The notes under the pieces are model-generated. The model ran no database searches, was not told where the DNA came from, and was given only the letters and a program-made list of their open reading frames with translations. A stretch of 7,233 nt of DNA, taken from Clostridiales bacterium. GTDB lineage: Bacteria > Bacillota > Clostridia > Peptostreptococcales > Anaerovoracaceae. Position 1 is the stretch's first letter, and each line of letters opens with the position of its first letter. The stretch covers positions 1 to 7,233 of the forward strand of contig WRJV01000212.1 of the NCBI GenBank assembly GCA_009778415.1, given 5' to 3'. Shown one piece after another: positions 1-5,747 of the stretch. The position numbers and the translations under genes were made by a program.

Positions 1-152
1 GTGCGCGGCTGCCAGCCCGCTGCCTTCGATGATCCGTCAAAATGGAACATCGGGTCATAATTGTCAAGATTACAACCTGTGCATTCCGCTTCCGTATCCA
101 CTATGCATATGTCGTATTTCTCATACTCAGGATACACTTCATAAATCTTCAT
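1..152 (-). CDS. 5' end of an unidentified gene, possibly DUF1629/Imm11-like
   Basis: Only the first 50 codons are inside the window; the reading frame stays open to the window edge. It begins MKIYEVYPEYEKYDICIVDT and continues through two nearby cysteines (ECTGC) to FDGSSKAAGWQP. The start is set by a GGAGG at 163-167, nine bases ahead of the ATG at 150-152. An in-frame ATG at 159-161 sits directly against the GGAGG and is less likely to be used. Seen: a clear start, a good ribosome site and protein-like composition. Known: DUF1629 (Imm11) proteins, some of them immunity proteins of polymorphic toxin systems, often begin MK-x-Y and carry an FDG-(x)n-W-x-P motif near the N terminus. The match rests on this one short motif and is tentative. 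The gene lies downstream of the DUF4261 gene on the same strand, with a 245-bp gap that may hold its own control signals. Confidence 0.75.
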   Translation of the reverse strand, partial: MKIYEVYPEYEKYDICIVDTEAECTGCNLDNYDPMFHFDGSSKAAGWQPR

Positions 153-169
153 AATCTCCATCCTCCGTT

Positions 170-192
170 CTGATACCCTTTTGATGTATCAG
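170..192. promoter_or_regulatory. 7-bp inverted repeat just upstream of the leftmost gene
   Basis: CTGATAC (170-176) and GTATCAG (186-192) form a perfect 7-bp inverted repeat with a 9-base spacer, ending three bases upstream of the GGAGG that serves the minus-strand gene. It could be a protein-binding site or a small hairpin in the 5' leader. A TTGACT lies upstream on the minus strand (226-231), but the hexamer 17 bases on (TGTAGA) matches the -10 consensus at only three positions, so no promoter is called. Confidence 0.3.
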
Positions 193-285
193 GTACGTAT
201 AGTCTACATGATAAAGCCACTTGAAAGTCAATATGTTTTTGCATGTCAGTGAAATTTTTTAAGTGAAACCGGGAACCCTTGAATT

Positions 286-312
286 GCAAGAAAGCGCAAC
301 AACCAGTGCGCT
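286..312 (-). terminator. weak hairpin terminator after the DUF4261 gene
   Basis: Read on the minus strand, AGCGCA and TGCGCT (307-312 and 293-298) form a 6-bp stem with an 8-base loop, followed by TTTCTTG. It lies about 85 bases past the stop of the DUF4261 gene. The stem is short and the T-tract is interrupted, so termination would be inefficient at best. The rest of 153-397 shows no convincing gene on either strand. Confidence 0.3.
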
Positions 313-397
313 AATACTCGGTGACAAATCCGCAAGATTTATAGAATTGTATCAAGATTTCAGGAGACAACATTAACGTTACTTGAAGGCTGGAACT

Positions 398-1159
398 TTA
401 CTGCCCGATCTTTACCGTCGACCCCGGTGTGTTTACGCCAGCTGAGACAGACAGCGACAACTTGTTGCCGGAAGGCCCTATCGTGTCGCCGTTCGCAAAG
501 GTCAAGTCGTTTTCGATGGTGTATTTAATAAGGTCGCGCAGAGAATAGTAGACATCGATGAAATTGTTGCCGGATTTGACCACCTCGAATTCTTTTTTGC
601 CGAACTTGCGCATGCCCGACGTGAAAAGGGAGAATCCGCTTTCGTCGCCGAACCCCAGCGTCTGTATATGGACCCAAAGTTCCGTGGGCAACCCCCCGTC
701 CAATAGGCCTTCGGCATATTTCATATAATAGGCAGGCTCCAGCAGGCCGGGTCTGAGGTGTACGCCGATGGCGTTCTTCTGTTGAAGCAGGCTGCAGAGG
801 ACTTTTGAAAACAGGATATTCGCTGCTAAGGGGTCGCCTTCGCGGGTCATGGTGGCGCGAAGGTGCGCCTTGTGCTTCAATATGCTGACTGCGGCGTCCG
901 GCCACAGGACGTTGCCCAGTGCGCTCTGCTGCAGGGTGGCGTCTTCGACGGGGCGGGGGATGAAAGCGCACCCGATGACTCTCCCATCGATAATCATGCC
1001 CAATGCGTCCTTGTCCCGGTAGGGCTCTACGTCGATATGCCATTTCTTGCTGAATTGCTGTGTGAAAATGTCGAAAGAGTACTGGGCATTTTCCAGCAAA
1101 ACGCTTACGACCGGCATTCTGAACCCCTGCGCCTTGCTTCTTTTTATGTTGGCTGCCAT
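398..1159 (-). CDS. DUF4261 domain-containing protein
   Basis: A complete 253-residue protein of unknown biochemical function, probably cytoplasmic: no signal peptide or membrane helix is visible. Features resembling the DUF4261 family are a central W86-P87 followed by K-x-K-A-H-L (95-100), an LPTELWV segment (157-163), and a C-terminal stretch with T180-S-G-M then FGKKE (186-190), where the family usually has T-x-G-(x)n-FG-x-x-E. The length fits a single-domain member. The ATG at 1157-1159 follows a purine-rich GGGAGGAGGGG about 12 bases upstream, which is a little far. An internal Met15, where family similarity begins (MPVVSVLLE), is an alternative start with a weaker ribosome site. It has its own strong promoter at 1208-1236, giving a leader of about 40 bases. 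DUF4261 proteins have no settled function. A role beside immunity-type genes is conceivable given the tentative DUF1629-like neighbour, but this is inference. Confidence 0.85.
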   Translation of the reverse strand: MAANIKRSKAQGFRMPVVSVLLENAQYSFDIFTQQFSKKWHIDVEPYRDKDALGMIIDGRVIGCAFIPRPVEDATLQQSALGNVLWPDAAVSILKHKAHLRATMTREGDPLAANILFSKVLCSLLQQKNAIGVHLRPGLLEPAYYMKYAEGLLDGGLPTELWVHIQTLGFGDESGFSLFTSGMRKFGKKEFEVVKSGNNFIDVYYSLRDLIKYTIENDLTFANGDTIGPSGNKLSLSVSAGVNTPGSTVKIGQ

Positions 1160-1207
1160 AGGCGTGAACTGCCCCTCCTCCCGTGATCCCTAAGCCCTAT
1201 AGTCATT

Positions 1208-1236
1208 ATTATAGAGGCAAATTCAGCAGCCGTCAA
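1208..1236 (-). promoter_or_regulatory. sigma-A promoter of the DUF4261 gene
   Basis: On the minus strand TTGACG (1231-1236) is followed after exactly 17 bases by a perfect TATAAT (1208-1213). Transcription would start near 1201, about 40 bases before the ATG. It points away from the promoter at 1297-1325, with 60 bp between the two -35 boxes. Confidence 0.85.
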
Positions 1237-1283
1237 GCTTGTAGAACGGGGGTTCTTCTGCCGCGCAGGATTTCCACAAAAAC

Positions 1284-1325
1284 TTGACATTTTTAGTTGA
1301 CATTTGGTGCTTGATTTGCTCTAAT
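1284..1325 (+). promoter_or_regulatory. sigma-A promoter of the secreted amidohydrolase, with duplicated -35 motif
   Basis: TTGACA (1297-1302), a 17-base spacer and TCTAAT (1320-1325; five of six consensus bases) form a strong plus-strand promoter with a start near 1332. A second identical TTGACATTT begins 13 bp earlier (1284-1292), but nothing resembling a -10 box sits 17 bases after it. The earlier copy may be a chance duplication or part of a regulator site. Confidence 0.8.
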
Positions 1326-1331
1326 GTAATT

Positions 1332-1582
1332 GAAAAGCAAACTTGAAGAAACAAACGGATTTGTTTGGTGGAAGGATTTTTGAGGGGGGATTTTGGATAA
1401 GGGAAGGATGTGGTAAGGCCGGTGCCTCTCATCCCGGGAAAAAAGAGACGTTTAACCACATTGCACGACAGCAATGCGGCTGAAAAAGTCGAACCACAAC
1501 GACAGAACAAAAGAGGCGGGAATTAAAGTCAATGGGATATGCTTTTTCGGCATGCAAAACGACAAGGAGGTAAAAGAAGAGA
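1332..1582 (+). other. long untranslated leader with possible RNA structure
   Basis: About 250 bases separate the predicted transcription start from the amidohydrolase ATG, and I see no convincing ORF with a ribosome site in them. Several short complementary segments could fold. GTGGT-AA (1410-1416) can pair with TT-a-ACCAC (1452-1459), enclosing GGC/GCC (1417-1419 with 1424-1426) and TCTC/GAGA (1427-1430 with 1445-1448), a small three-way junction. Next to it CATTGC/GCAATG (1459-1464 with 1471-1476) forms a 6-bp hairpin. The stems are short. I do not recognise the conserved core of a known riboswitch class such as c-di-GMP-I, TPP, SAM or cobalamin. Confidence 0.35.
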
Positions 1583-4500
1583 ATGAAGGGTTATTTCTGT
1601 AAATCAAAGAAAAGGACGCCGGCTCTGCTGCTTGCTTTAGTGATGCTTGTGACTACTTTTTCGCTAGGCGTTGGCGCGTCCTTTGCCAACAACAGCCCTG
1701 TTTTGTCTGAACGGGCAGTATGGGGAGGGGAGTTCGACCCGGCGGCTGCGCTGGCACAGCAGGCTTCCTACGACCCCGGCAAGTATTATGTCTGGTACAA
1801 CGGCAATTTCTACACAGGGGCAAACCCAGAGGAATTTGACTTCGGCGGCGCTGACAGGGCGCCCGGGAAAATCATATCAGACAACGGAAAAATAAACACG
1901 TACCTTGAGGCTTACGCCGTTGTGTCAAAAGACCAGTATATTGAGTTCGTTGCAAAAGACAGCGCCGACCTGGCAAGCCTTGCAGCCCAAATCGGCACTG
2001 CGGCAAGCCCCGGCGCCAACGCGGTATGGATCGACCTTAAGGGCGCGACAATAATCCCCGGGCTCATGGACGCGCACATGCATGTGATCAGCACAGGCAC
2101 GCTGGCGAACCAGATCGACATATTCTGGAAGTCCAAAGCCGCTATTTTGGAGACCGTCAAGGCCGAAGCCATAAGGCTGCAGTCCCTTGGTATACCCACG
2201 ACGCAGTGGATCGTTTCGAGGGGCTGGCTGCAAACTCTGGGCGGGGACTGGAACGTTCCGCACCCGGACAGCGTCGCAAACTGGCCGACGAGATGGGAGC
2301 TGGACTCTGTAACGAGGGATTTGGGGCCTGAATTCGACTACCCCGTCAGGTTGGGGCACGCATCCGGCCACGGAATGTGGGCCAACACAAGGGCGTTTGA
2401 GCTGAGGGCTGGCTATGACCCCGACCACCCGCCAACGACCCCGATTGTAGGCGGCGAGATCATCATCAACTCAAAGGGCCAAGCCATAGGCGTCCTGACC
2501 GACACTGCCGCTTTCAGCGCACCCAGCGCATCGGCGGCAGAGAACAGGGCAGGAATTTTTGCGACTGAGAAACTGGCCTTTTCTTATGGCCTGACTTCAG
2601 TAATGGATGCAGGTTCGGCGCTTTCCACATTCCAGCAGTACGAGCAAGCCTACAACGGTACGCTGCAGGATTTTGAAGGCCAAAAACTAAAACTCAGGAT
2701 ATACCAGCTGCTCTCAGACAGCACAAGCGCAATAAGCGGCTTCAAGTCTGCCATGGGCGCACGCGGGGATGAGTACGGCCGCCTGATCGGAGGGGACGAC
2801 AACCGGATAACGGTCAGGGCTGTCAAATGGTTCCTGGACGGTGCGCTAGGCGTCAGGACAGCTGGAATGATAGACCCATATTCCGACACGGGCTCGCCCG
2901 GCGACGTGGGCATCCGCTTGACCCACGCCCAAGCCAAGACAATCATGGACCGAAACATCAGAAACGGCTTCCAGAGCTCAGCCCACGCGATCGGCGACCT
3001 GGCCAACAGGCGATTCATCGACACGTTCCTTGAAGTCAGGAGCGAAATCCTGGCTGAGGCGGCTGCGGCAGAAGCGGCAGACCCGGCGAAAGCAGCAAGC
3101 CTGCGGGCCCTTGTTGCAGACCCAAGGCCGAAGCCCGAGCACTACCAGCTTGTCAATGTCCTCGACAAGGACAGGATCGGCGGCAAAACCGACATCGAAA
3201 GATCCGTAGAGGCAGGCTTTGTCGTGTCCATGCAGTTCATACACGCCACTTCAGACATGCCGGCGGCAGAAGACCGCATCGGACCGGACAGGATACGCGG
3301 CGGGTACGCGTGGCGCACGGTAATTGACAACGGCGGCATCATCGCCAATGGCACCGACTCGTCCGTGGAGCTTTTGAACCCGTACCACGGCCTTTACGCG
3401 GCTGTAACGAGAGTCGGCAGGTTTGGGAACATCGGCAGGACTTCTCCGACCGGCTCGGCTATCGACGCAGTGAAATTCGTCAACAAATTCGAACCCGGAA
3501 CAAAGAACTTCACGGCAGACAGCGGCTGGTACGCCGACCAGAAGCTGACAAGGGCAGAGGCTCTCCACTATTACACCTGGGGCCCCGCATACGGCCAATT
3601 TGAAGAGAAAATCAAGGGAACGCTTGACGTGGGCAAACTGGCCGACTTTGTCGTAATCGACAGGCCATACTTTGACCGCAGCGCTTGCTGGGATTGGGAA
3701 ATCAAGGAAATCAACGCAGTAATGACCGTTTCCGGCGGCGAGATAGTCTATGCGATGGGTGCCCCCGAAATTACCAGCGAGAGCGTCGCTTCCGGCAGAA
3801 TAGGGGAGGACTACTCGTCACCGCTGACTGCTAGTGGGACGGAGAACTTCGTGTGGAGCATTGCAGACGCAGACCCAGAACTCGACTGGCTTGCGATCGA
3901 CGAATACAGGGGCACCTTAAGCGGTGTTCCGACGCACGCAGGGACCTACAATTTCACAGTGCGAGCTGACAGCTACCTCGGTTACGACACAAAGGAGCTG
4001 ACCATTGAAGTCGATTCTGTGGTTAAAGTTAAGCTCCTTGCGCCTGAAGTGAGCGGCATCGAAGGCGACGTTGAGTACACGCTGTCGATCGGCGGGGCGC
4101 AAGACGTGCTGAACATGGAAGTCGTATTTCAAATTGACGGCAGCATGTTGTCCGGAAAAGGCATAGACCCGCTCTCCGGTTTCACTCTTGTGGACGGAAT
4201 TGCTTGGAAGAGCTTTGGAGGCGACATCTGGAGGGGCACAGCAACCATAGCTTTCCCGGCTGGGGATTCCAAGGGCTTTTCAACTGTTGGGGACACTGAC
4301 GTCGCCAAATTTGTTTTCGCGCCCCGGGCGCTTGGCGATGCAACGATGAAGCTGGTCGACTTCGCAATTGTCGGCTACGTTGGCGGCGAAACGGAATACC
4401 TCGACTACACGGTTGTCGCAGGCGAAGCCACGACGAACATCGACAAGCTCATCTACTCGAAGTACGACCTGAACAGGGACGGCATAGTCGATGCCTTAGA

Positions 4501-4678
4501 CCTGGGCATAATGCTGCTGTACTGTGGTTTCACCGACGCTTCGCCGGGTTGGGACAGCTTGGTCAAGGTCAACGACTCCAGAGGCAAGCCGGTTACCGCA
4601 AGCATGTGCGACGTGAACGACGACAACAAGATCGACATGCTGGATTTGCTAGACTTGTTCATACATTACACAAAATAA
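1583..4678 (+). CDS. secreted YtcJ/AepA-type amidohydrolase with He_PIG, cohesin-like and dockerin modules
   Basis: A 1031-residue extracellular protein. Residues 1-35 are a signal peptide (Lys/Arg-rich start, hydrophobic core, likely cleavage after SFA35). Residues ~90-725 are an Amidohydrolase_3 domain: IIPGLMDAHMH with metal-ligand pair H165/H167, K415 in KWFLDGALG (probable carboxylated lysine), H468 in AHAIGD, H520 in PEHYQL, H554 in MQFIHATSD and D592 in NGTDSS. The catalytic set appears intact; the family hydrolyses C-N bonds of varied amides and the substrate here is unknown. Residues ~727-811 resemble an Ig-like He_PIG module (GTLSGVPTHAGTYNFTV), ~813-955 a cohesin-like beta-sandwich, and ~956-1031 a dockerin with calcium loops at D962-D973 and D1010-D1021. 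An Ala-rich insertion (~492-510) interrupts the catalytic domain. The ATG follows AAGGAGGT (1564-1571) by 11 bases. Family and dockerin calls are firm; the cohesin call rests on overall pattern and is moderate. Confidence 0.92.
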   Translation: MKGYFCKSKKRTPALLLALVMLVTTFSLGVGASFANNSPVLSERAVWGGEFDPAAALAQQASYDPGKYYVWYNGNFYTGANPEEFDFGGADRAPGKIISDNGKINTYLEAYAVVSKDQYIEFVAKDSADLASLAAQIGTAASPGANAVWIDLKGATIIPGLMDAHMHVISTGTLANQIDIFWKSKAAILETVKAEAIRLQSLGIPTTQWIVSRGWLQTLGGDWNVPHPDSVANWPTRWELDSVTRDLGPEFDYPVRLGHASGHGMWANTRAFELRAGYDPDHPPTTPIVGGEIIINSKGQAIGVLTDTAAFSAPSASAAENRAGIFATEKLAFSYGLTSVMDAGSALSTFQQYEQAYNGTLQDFEGQKLKLRIYQLLSDSTSAISGFKSAMGARGDEYGRLIGGDDNRITVRAVKWFLDGALGVRTAGMIDPYSDTGSPGDVGIRLTHAQAKTIMDRNIRNGFQSSAHAIGDLANRRFIDTFLEVRSEILAEAAAAEAADPAKAASLRALVADPRPKPEHYQLVNVLDKDRIGGKTDIERSVEAGFVVSMQFIHATSDMPAAEDRIGPDRIRGGYAWRTVIDNGGIIANGTDSSVELLNPYHGLYAAVTRVGRFGNIGRTSPTGSAIDAVKFVNKFEPGTKNFTADSGWYADQKLTRAEALHYYTWGPAYGQFEEKIKGTLDVGKLADFVVIDRPYFDRSACWDWEIKEINAVMTVSGGEIVYAMGAPEITSESVASGRIGEDYSSPLTASGTENFVWSIADADPELDWLAIDEYRGTLSGVPTHAGTYNFTVRADSYLGYDTKELTIEVDSVVKVKLLAPEVSGIEGDVEYTLSIGGAQDVLNMEVVFQIDGSMLSGKGIDPLSGFTLVDGIAWKSFGGDIWRGTATIAFPAGDSKGFSTVGDTDVAKFVFAPRALGDATMKLVDFAIVGYVGGETEYLDYTVVAGEATTNIDKLIYSKYDLNRDGIVDALDLGIMLLYCGFTDASPGWDSLVKVNDSRGKPVTASMCDVNDDNKIDMLDLLDLFIHYTK

Positions 4679-4695
4679 CGCTTTATCACCGAATA

Positions 4696-4761
4696 CCGGC
4701 CTGCGCGTGTACTCGTGCAGGCCGGGCACCTCGCTCTGCTTGCGCTGTGTGCGGCAGAGCG
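4696..4761 (+). terminator. two GC-rich hairpins between amidohydrolase and lipoprotein genes
   Basis: The first hairpin (4696-4725) has a 12-bp stem with one G-T pair and a TGTACT loop. The second (4732-4761) has an 8-bp stem CGCTCTGC/GCAGAGCG with a 14-base loop. Neither is followed by a T-tract on either strand, so they are poor intrinsic terminators. They may instead protect the 3' end of the upstream message or lower expression of the lipoprotein within one transcript. No promoter is visible in this gap. Confidence 0.4.
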
Positions 4762-4793
4762 CCAAGGGCTGACTTGGGATTAAGGAGGAGATT

Positions 4794-5417
4794 ATGAAAA
4801 AAACGACCATTGCCATATTAGTGTTCGCCTGCCTGCTGTTTTTCGGTTGCGGCCAAAGCACAAAGGCCAGTGAAAGCACAAATGCCAGTGTGCCCAGCCA
4901 GCCCGTTGAAATTGCCGGCAGCGGATCGGTTATGTCCAGCCAATCCGGGGAAATAGCCAAGAACGAACCTGTTGCGTCCAGCCATTTCAACGGTGTGCAT
5001 CAGTTCGGCGAGACTTGGGAAAAAACCGCCATTGGAGATGCTTTTGAAATACAGGAACAGTTTTTCATACAGCAATTCGACGACATATATTTGAACCCCG
5101 ACGACTACCTCGGCAAGACGATCAAGTACGAAGGGCTGGTCGACATGTATCAGGATTTTCACGATGAAAGCATCACCCATTACTTTATCTACAGAATGTC
5201 AACCGGATGCTGCGCCGTTAACCCTGCCCGCGCGGGGTTCGACATCGACTACAACGGTGCCGAGTACCCCAACGGAAAACCCGGGCCGGACGATTGGGTT
5301 GCCGTAGAAGGGACGTTGTCTATGTTTGAATACGAAGACGGTGTGCAGGATTTTGTAATAACCGACGCCAAATTGACCGTAAAATCTGAGCGCGGCGAGG
5401 ACATGGTGTACAATTGA
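4794..5417 (+). CDS. lipoprotein with YcgQ/DUF1980-like Cys-Cys domain
   Basis: A 207-residue exported protein. MKK, a hydrophobic core and LLFFGC19 form a type II signal peptide with a slightly unusual lipobox (Phe at -3 and -2), so the mature protein is probably lipid-anchored at Cys19 on the outer face of the membrane. Residues 21-70 are a Ser/Ala/Gly-rich linker built from imperfect repeats. Residues ~85-200 form a compact domain: YLGKTIKYEG (105-114), a Cys-Cys pair (C139-C140, in MSTGCCAVNPARAGF) and DWVAVEGTL (167-175). This order matches the C-terminal domain of YcgQ-type proteins (DUF1980/TIGR03943; Y-x-GK-x-V-x-x-x-G, then R-x-x-x-CC, then W-V-x-V-x-G), which have no firm biochemical function. 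AAGGAGGA (4782-4789) lies just upstream of the ATG. It is 115 bp behind the amidohydrolase gene with no promoter seen between them, suggesting co-transcription. Lipoprotein assignment is confident; the domain relation is moderate. Confidence 0.85.
   Translation: MKKTTIAILVFACLLFFGCGQSTKASESTNASVPSQPVEIAGSGSVMSSQSGEIAKNEPVASSHFNGVHQFGETWEKTAIGDAFEIQEQFFIQQFDDIYLNPDDYLGKTIKYEGLVDMYQDFHDESITHYFIYRMSTGCCAVNPARAGFDIDYNGAEYPNGKPGPDDWVAVEGTLSMFEYEDGVQDFVITDAKLTVKSERGEDMVYN
4855..4890 (+). repeat. tandem 18-bp repeat inside the lipoprotein linker
   Basis: Two adjacent 18-bp copies (4855-4872 and 4873-4890) differ at one base. They encode the hexapeptide pair STKASE / STNASV directly after the lipid-anchor cysteine. 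Further on, the linker shows a weaker 13-14-residue repeat (residues 33-45, 46-59 and the start of 60-70), so the spacer probably grew by in-frame duplication. Confidence 0.75.
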
Positions 5418-5480
5418 GCCAATGCGTCAAGCATTATAGTTTGCATATGATAGATTTATCACTCAATTGAATATGCTTGA
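5411..5480 (+). repeat. interlocked inverted repeats at the end of the lipoprotein gene
   Basis: Two perfect 8-bp inverted repeats interleave in the order A-B-A'-B'. CAATTGAG (5411-5418, covering the stop codon) pairs with CTCAATTG (5462-5469), and TCAAGCAT (5427-5434) pairs with ATGCTTGA (5473-5480). Between B and A' lies a small hairpin, TGATA-gatt-TATCA (5448-5461). In RNA the arms could form a pseudoknot or two exclusive hairpins. No T-tract follows, only a short A-run, so this is not a standard terminator for the plus strand. Confidence 0.5.
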
Positions 5481-5535
5481 TGAAAAAACTAAGCAGGAAA
5501 ACTAAAAATTAGGGAGCCTTTCAAAAAAACAAGCC

Positions 5536-5586
5536 GAAAATTTTCCAAAAAAAGATGTTGACAAAGCAAAACGAGTGTAGTATTAT
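5536..5586 (+). promoter_or_regulatory. strong sigma-A promoter of the GntR-ABC operon, with A/T-rich upstream region
   Basis: TTGACA (5558-5563) and TATTAT (5581-5586) are separated by exactly 17 bases, placing the start near 5593 and giving a leader of about 155 bases. The 40 bases upstream are rich in A- and T-tracts, including the palindrome GAAAATTTTC (5536-5545), and could act as an UP element. Confidence 0.85.
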
Positions 5587-5613
5587 TGTATTAGGCGAGT
5601 AATACAATAATAC
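5580..5613. promoter_or_regulatory. probable operator: perfect 14-bp inverted repeat over the -10 box
   Basis: GTATTATTGTATTA (5580-5593) and TAATACAATAATAC (5600-5613) are exact reverse complements separated by GGCGAG. The site covers the whole -10 box and the likely transcription start, so a bound protein would block RNA polymerase. The right arm also reads as repeats of the octamer TAATACAA (5600-5607, 5608-5615) followed by the degenerate TCATACAG (5616-5623). The GntR/YtrA regulator encoded 135 bp downstream is the obvious candidate ligand, since this subfamily usually represses its own operon; that pairing is inferred. Confidence 0.75.
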
Positions 5614-5645
5614 AATCATACAGATGATATTGTGTACGCGCTGAA

Positions 5646-5667
5646 CCGCCCACCGGCCTGTGGGCGG
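5646..5667 (+). other. GC-rich hairpin in the GntR operon leader
   Basis: CCGCCCAC (5646-5653) and GTGGGCGG (5660-5667) form a perfect 8-bp stem around a CGGCCT loop, about 55 bases into the predicted transcript. No T-tract follows. It may stabilise the 5' leader or take part in a larger fold with the repeats immediately downstream. Confidence 0.5.
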
Positions 5668-5668
5668 C

Positions 5669-5728
5669 AGCCCCATGCAGGGCTTGCGGGCGATAGCCCC
5701 ATGCAGGGCTTGCGGGCGATAGCCCGCG
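5669..5728 (+). repeat. tandem 26-bp direct repeat with hairpins ahead of the regulator gene
   Basis: Two identical 26-bp copies (5669-5694 and 5695-5720) are followed by the first five bases of a third. Each copy has an internal 5-bp hairpin AGCCC-catgca-GGGCT. The end of copy 2 and the partial third copy form GCGGGC-gata-GCCCGC (5712-5727), a 6-bp stem ending eight bases before the AGGAAG ribosome site (5735-5740). The repeats lie in the leader and encode no ORF with a ribosome site. Confidence 0.85.
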
Positions 5729-5747
5729 TTAGAAAGGAAGTTATCGT

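Noticed and set aside
203..231. Minus-strand promoter for the leftmost gene (TTGACT and TGTAGA)
   Set aside because: The -35 box is good, but the hexamer at 17 bases matches TATAAT at only three positions, and the better hexamer TAGACT needs a 19-base spacer.
863..1186. Plus-strand ORF of 107 codons opposite the DUF4261 gene
   Set aside because: It is antisense to a gene with clear family motifs, its own promoter and a ribosome site. It has no ribosome site of its own and no recognisable motif.
1223..1510. Minus-strand ORF of 95 codons in the divergent intergenic region
   Set aside because: It overlaps both promoters and the leader and has no ribosome site. Its composition looks like translated non-coding DNA.
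1332..1582. Known riboswitch upstream of the amidohydrolase
   Set aside because: No conserved core of the c-di-GMP, TPP, SAM, lysine, cobalamin or guanidine classes was recognised by eye; kept only as an unassigned leader.
5669..5720. CRISPR array
   Set aside because: The two 26-bp copies are directly adjacent with no spacer, so this is a tandem duplication.
5624..5725. Possible leader peptides in the GntR operon leader (ATG at 5624, six codons; ATG at 5675, fifteen codons)
   Set aside because: Neither has a ribosome-binding site, and the second simply translates the tandem repeat. There is no run of regulatory codons to suggest attenuation.
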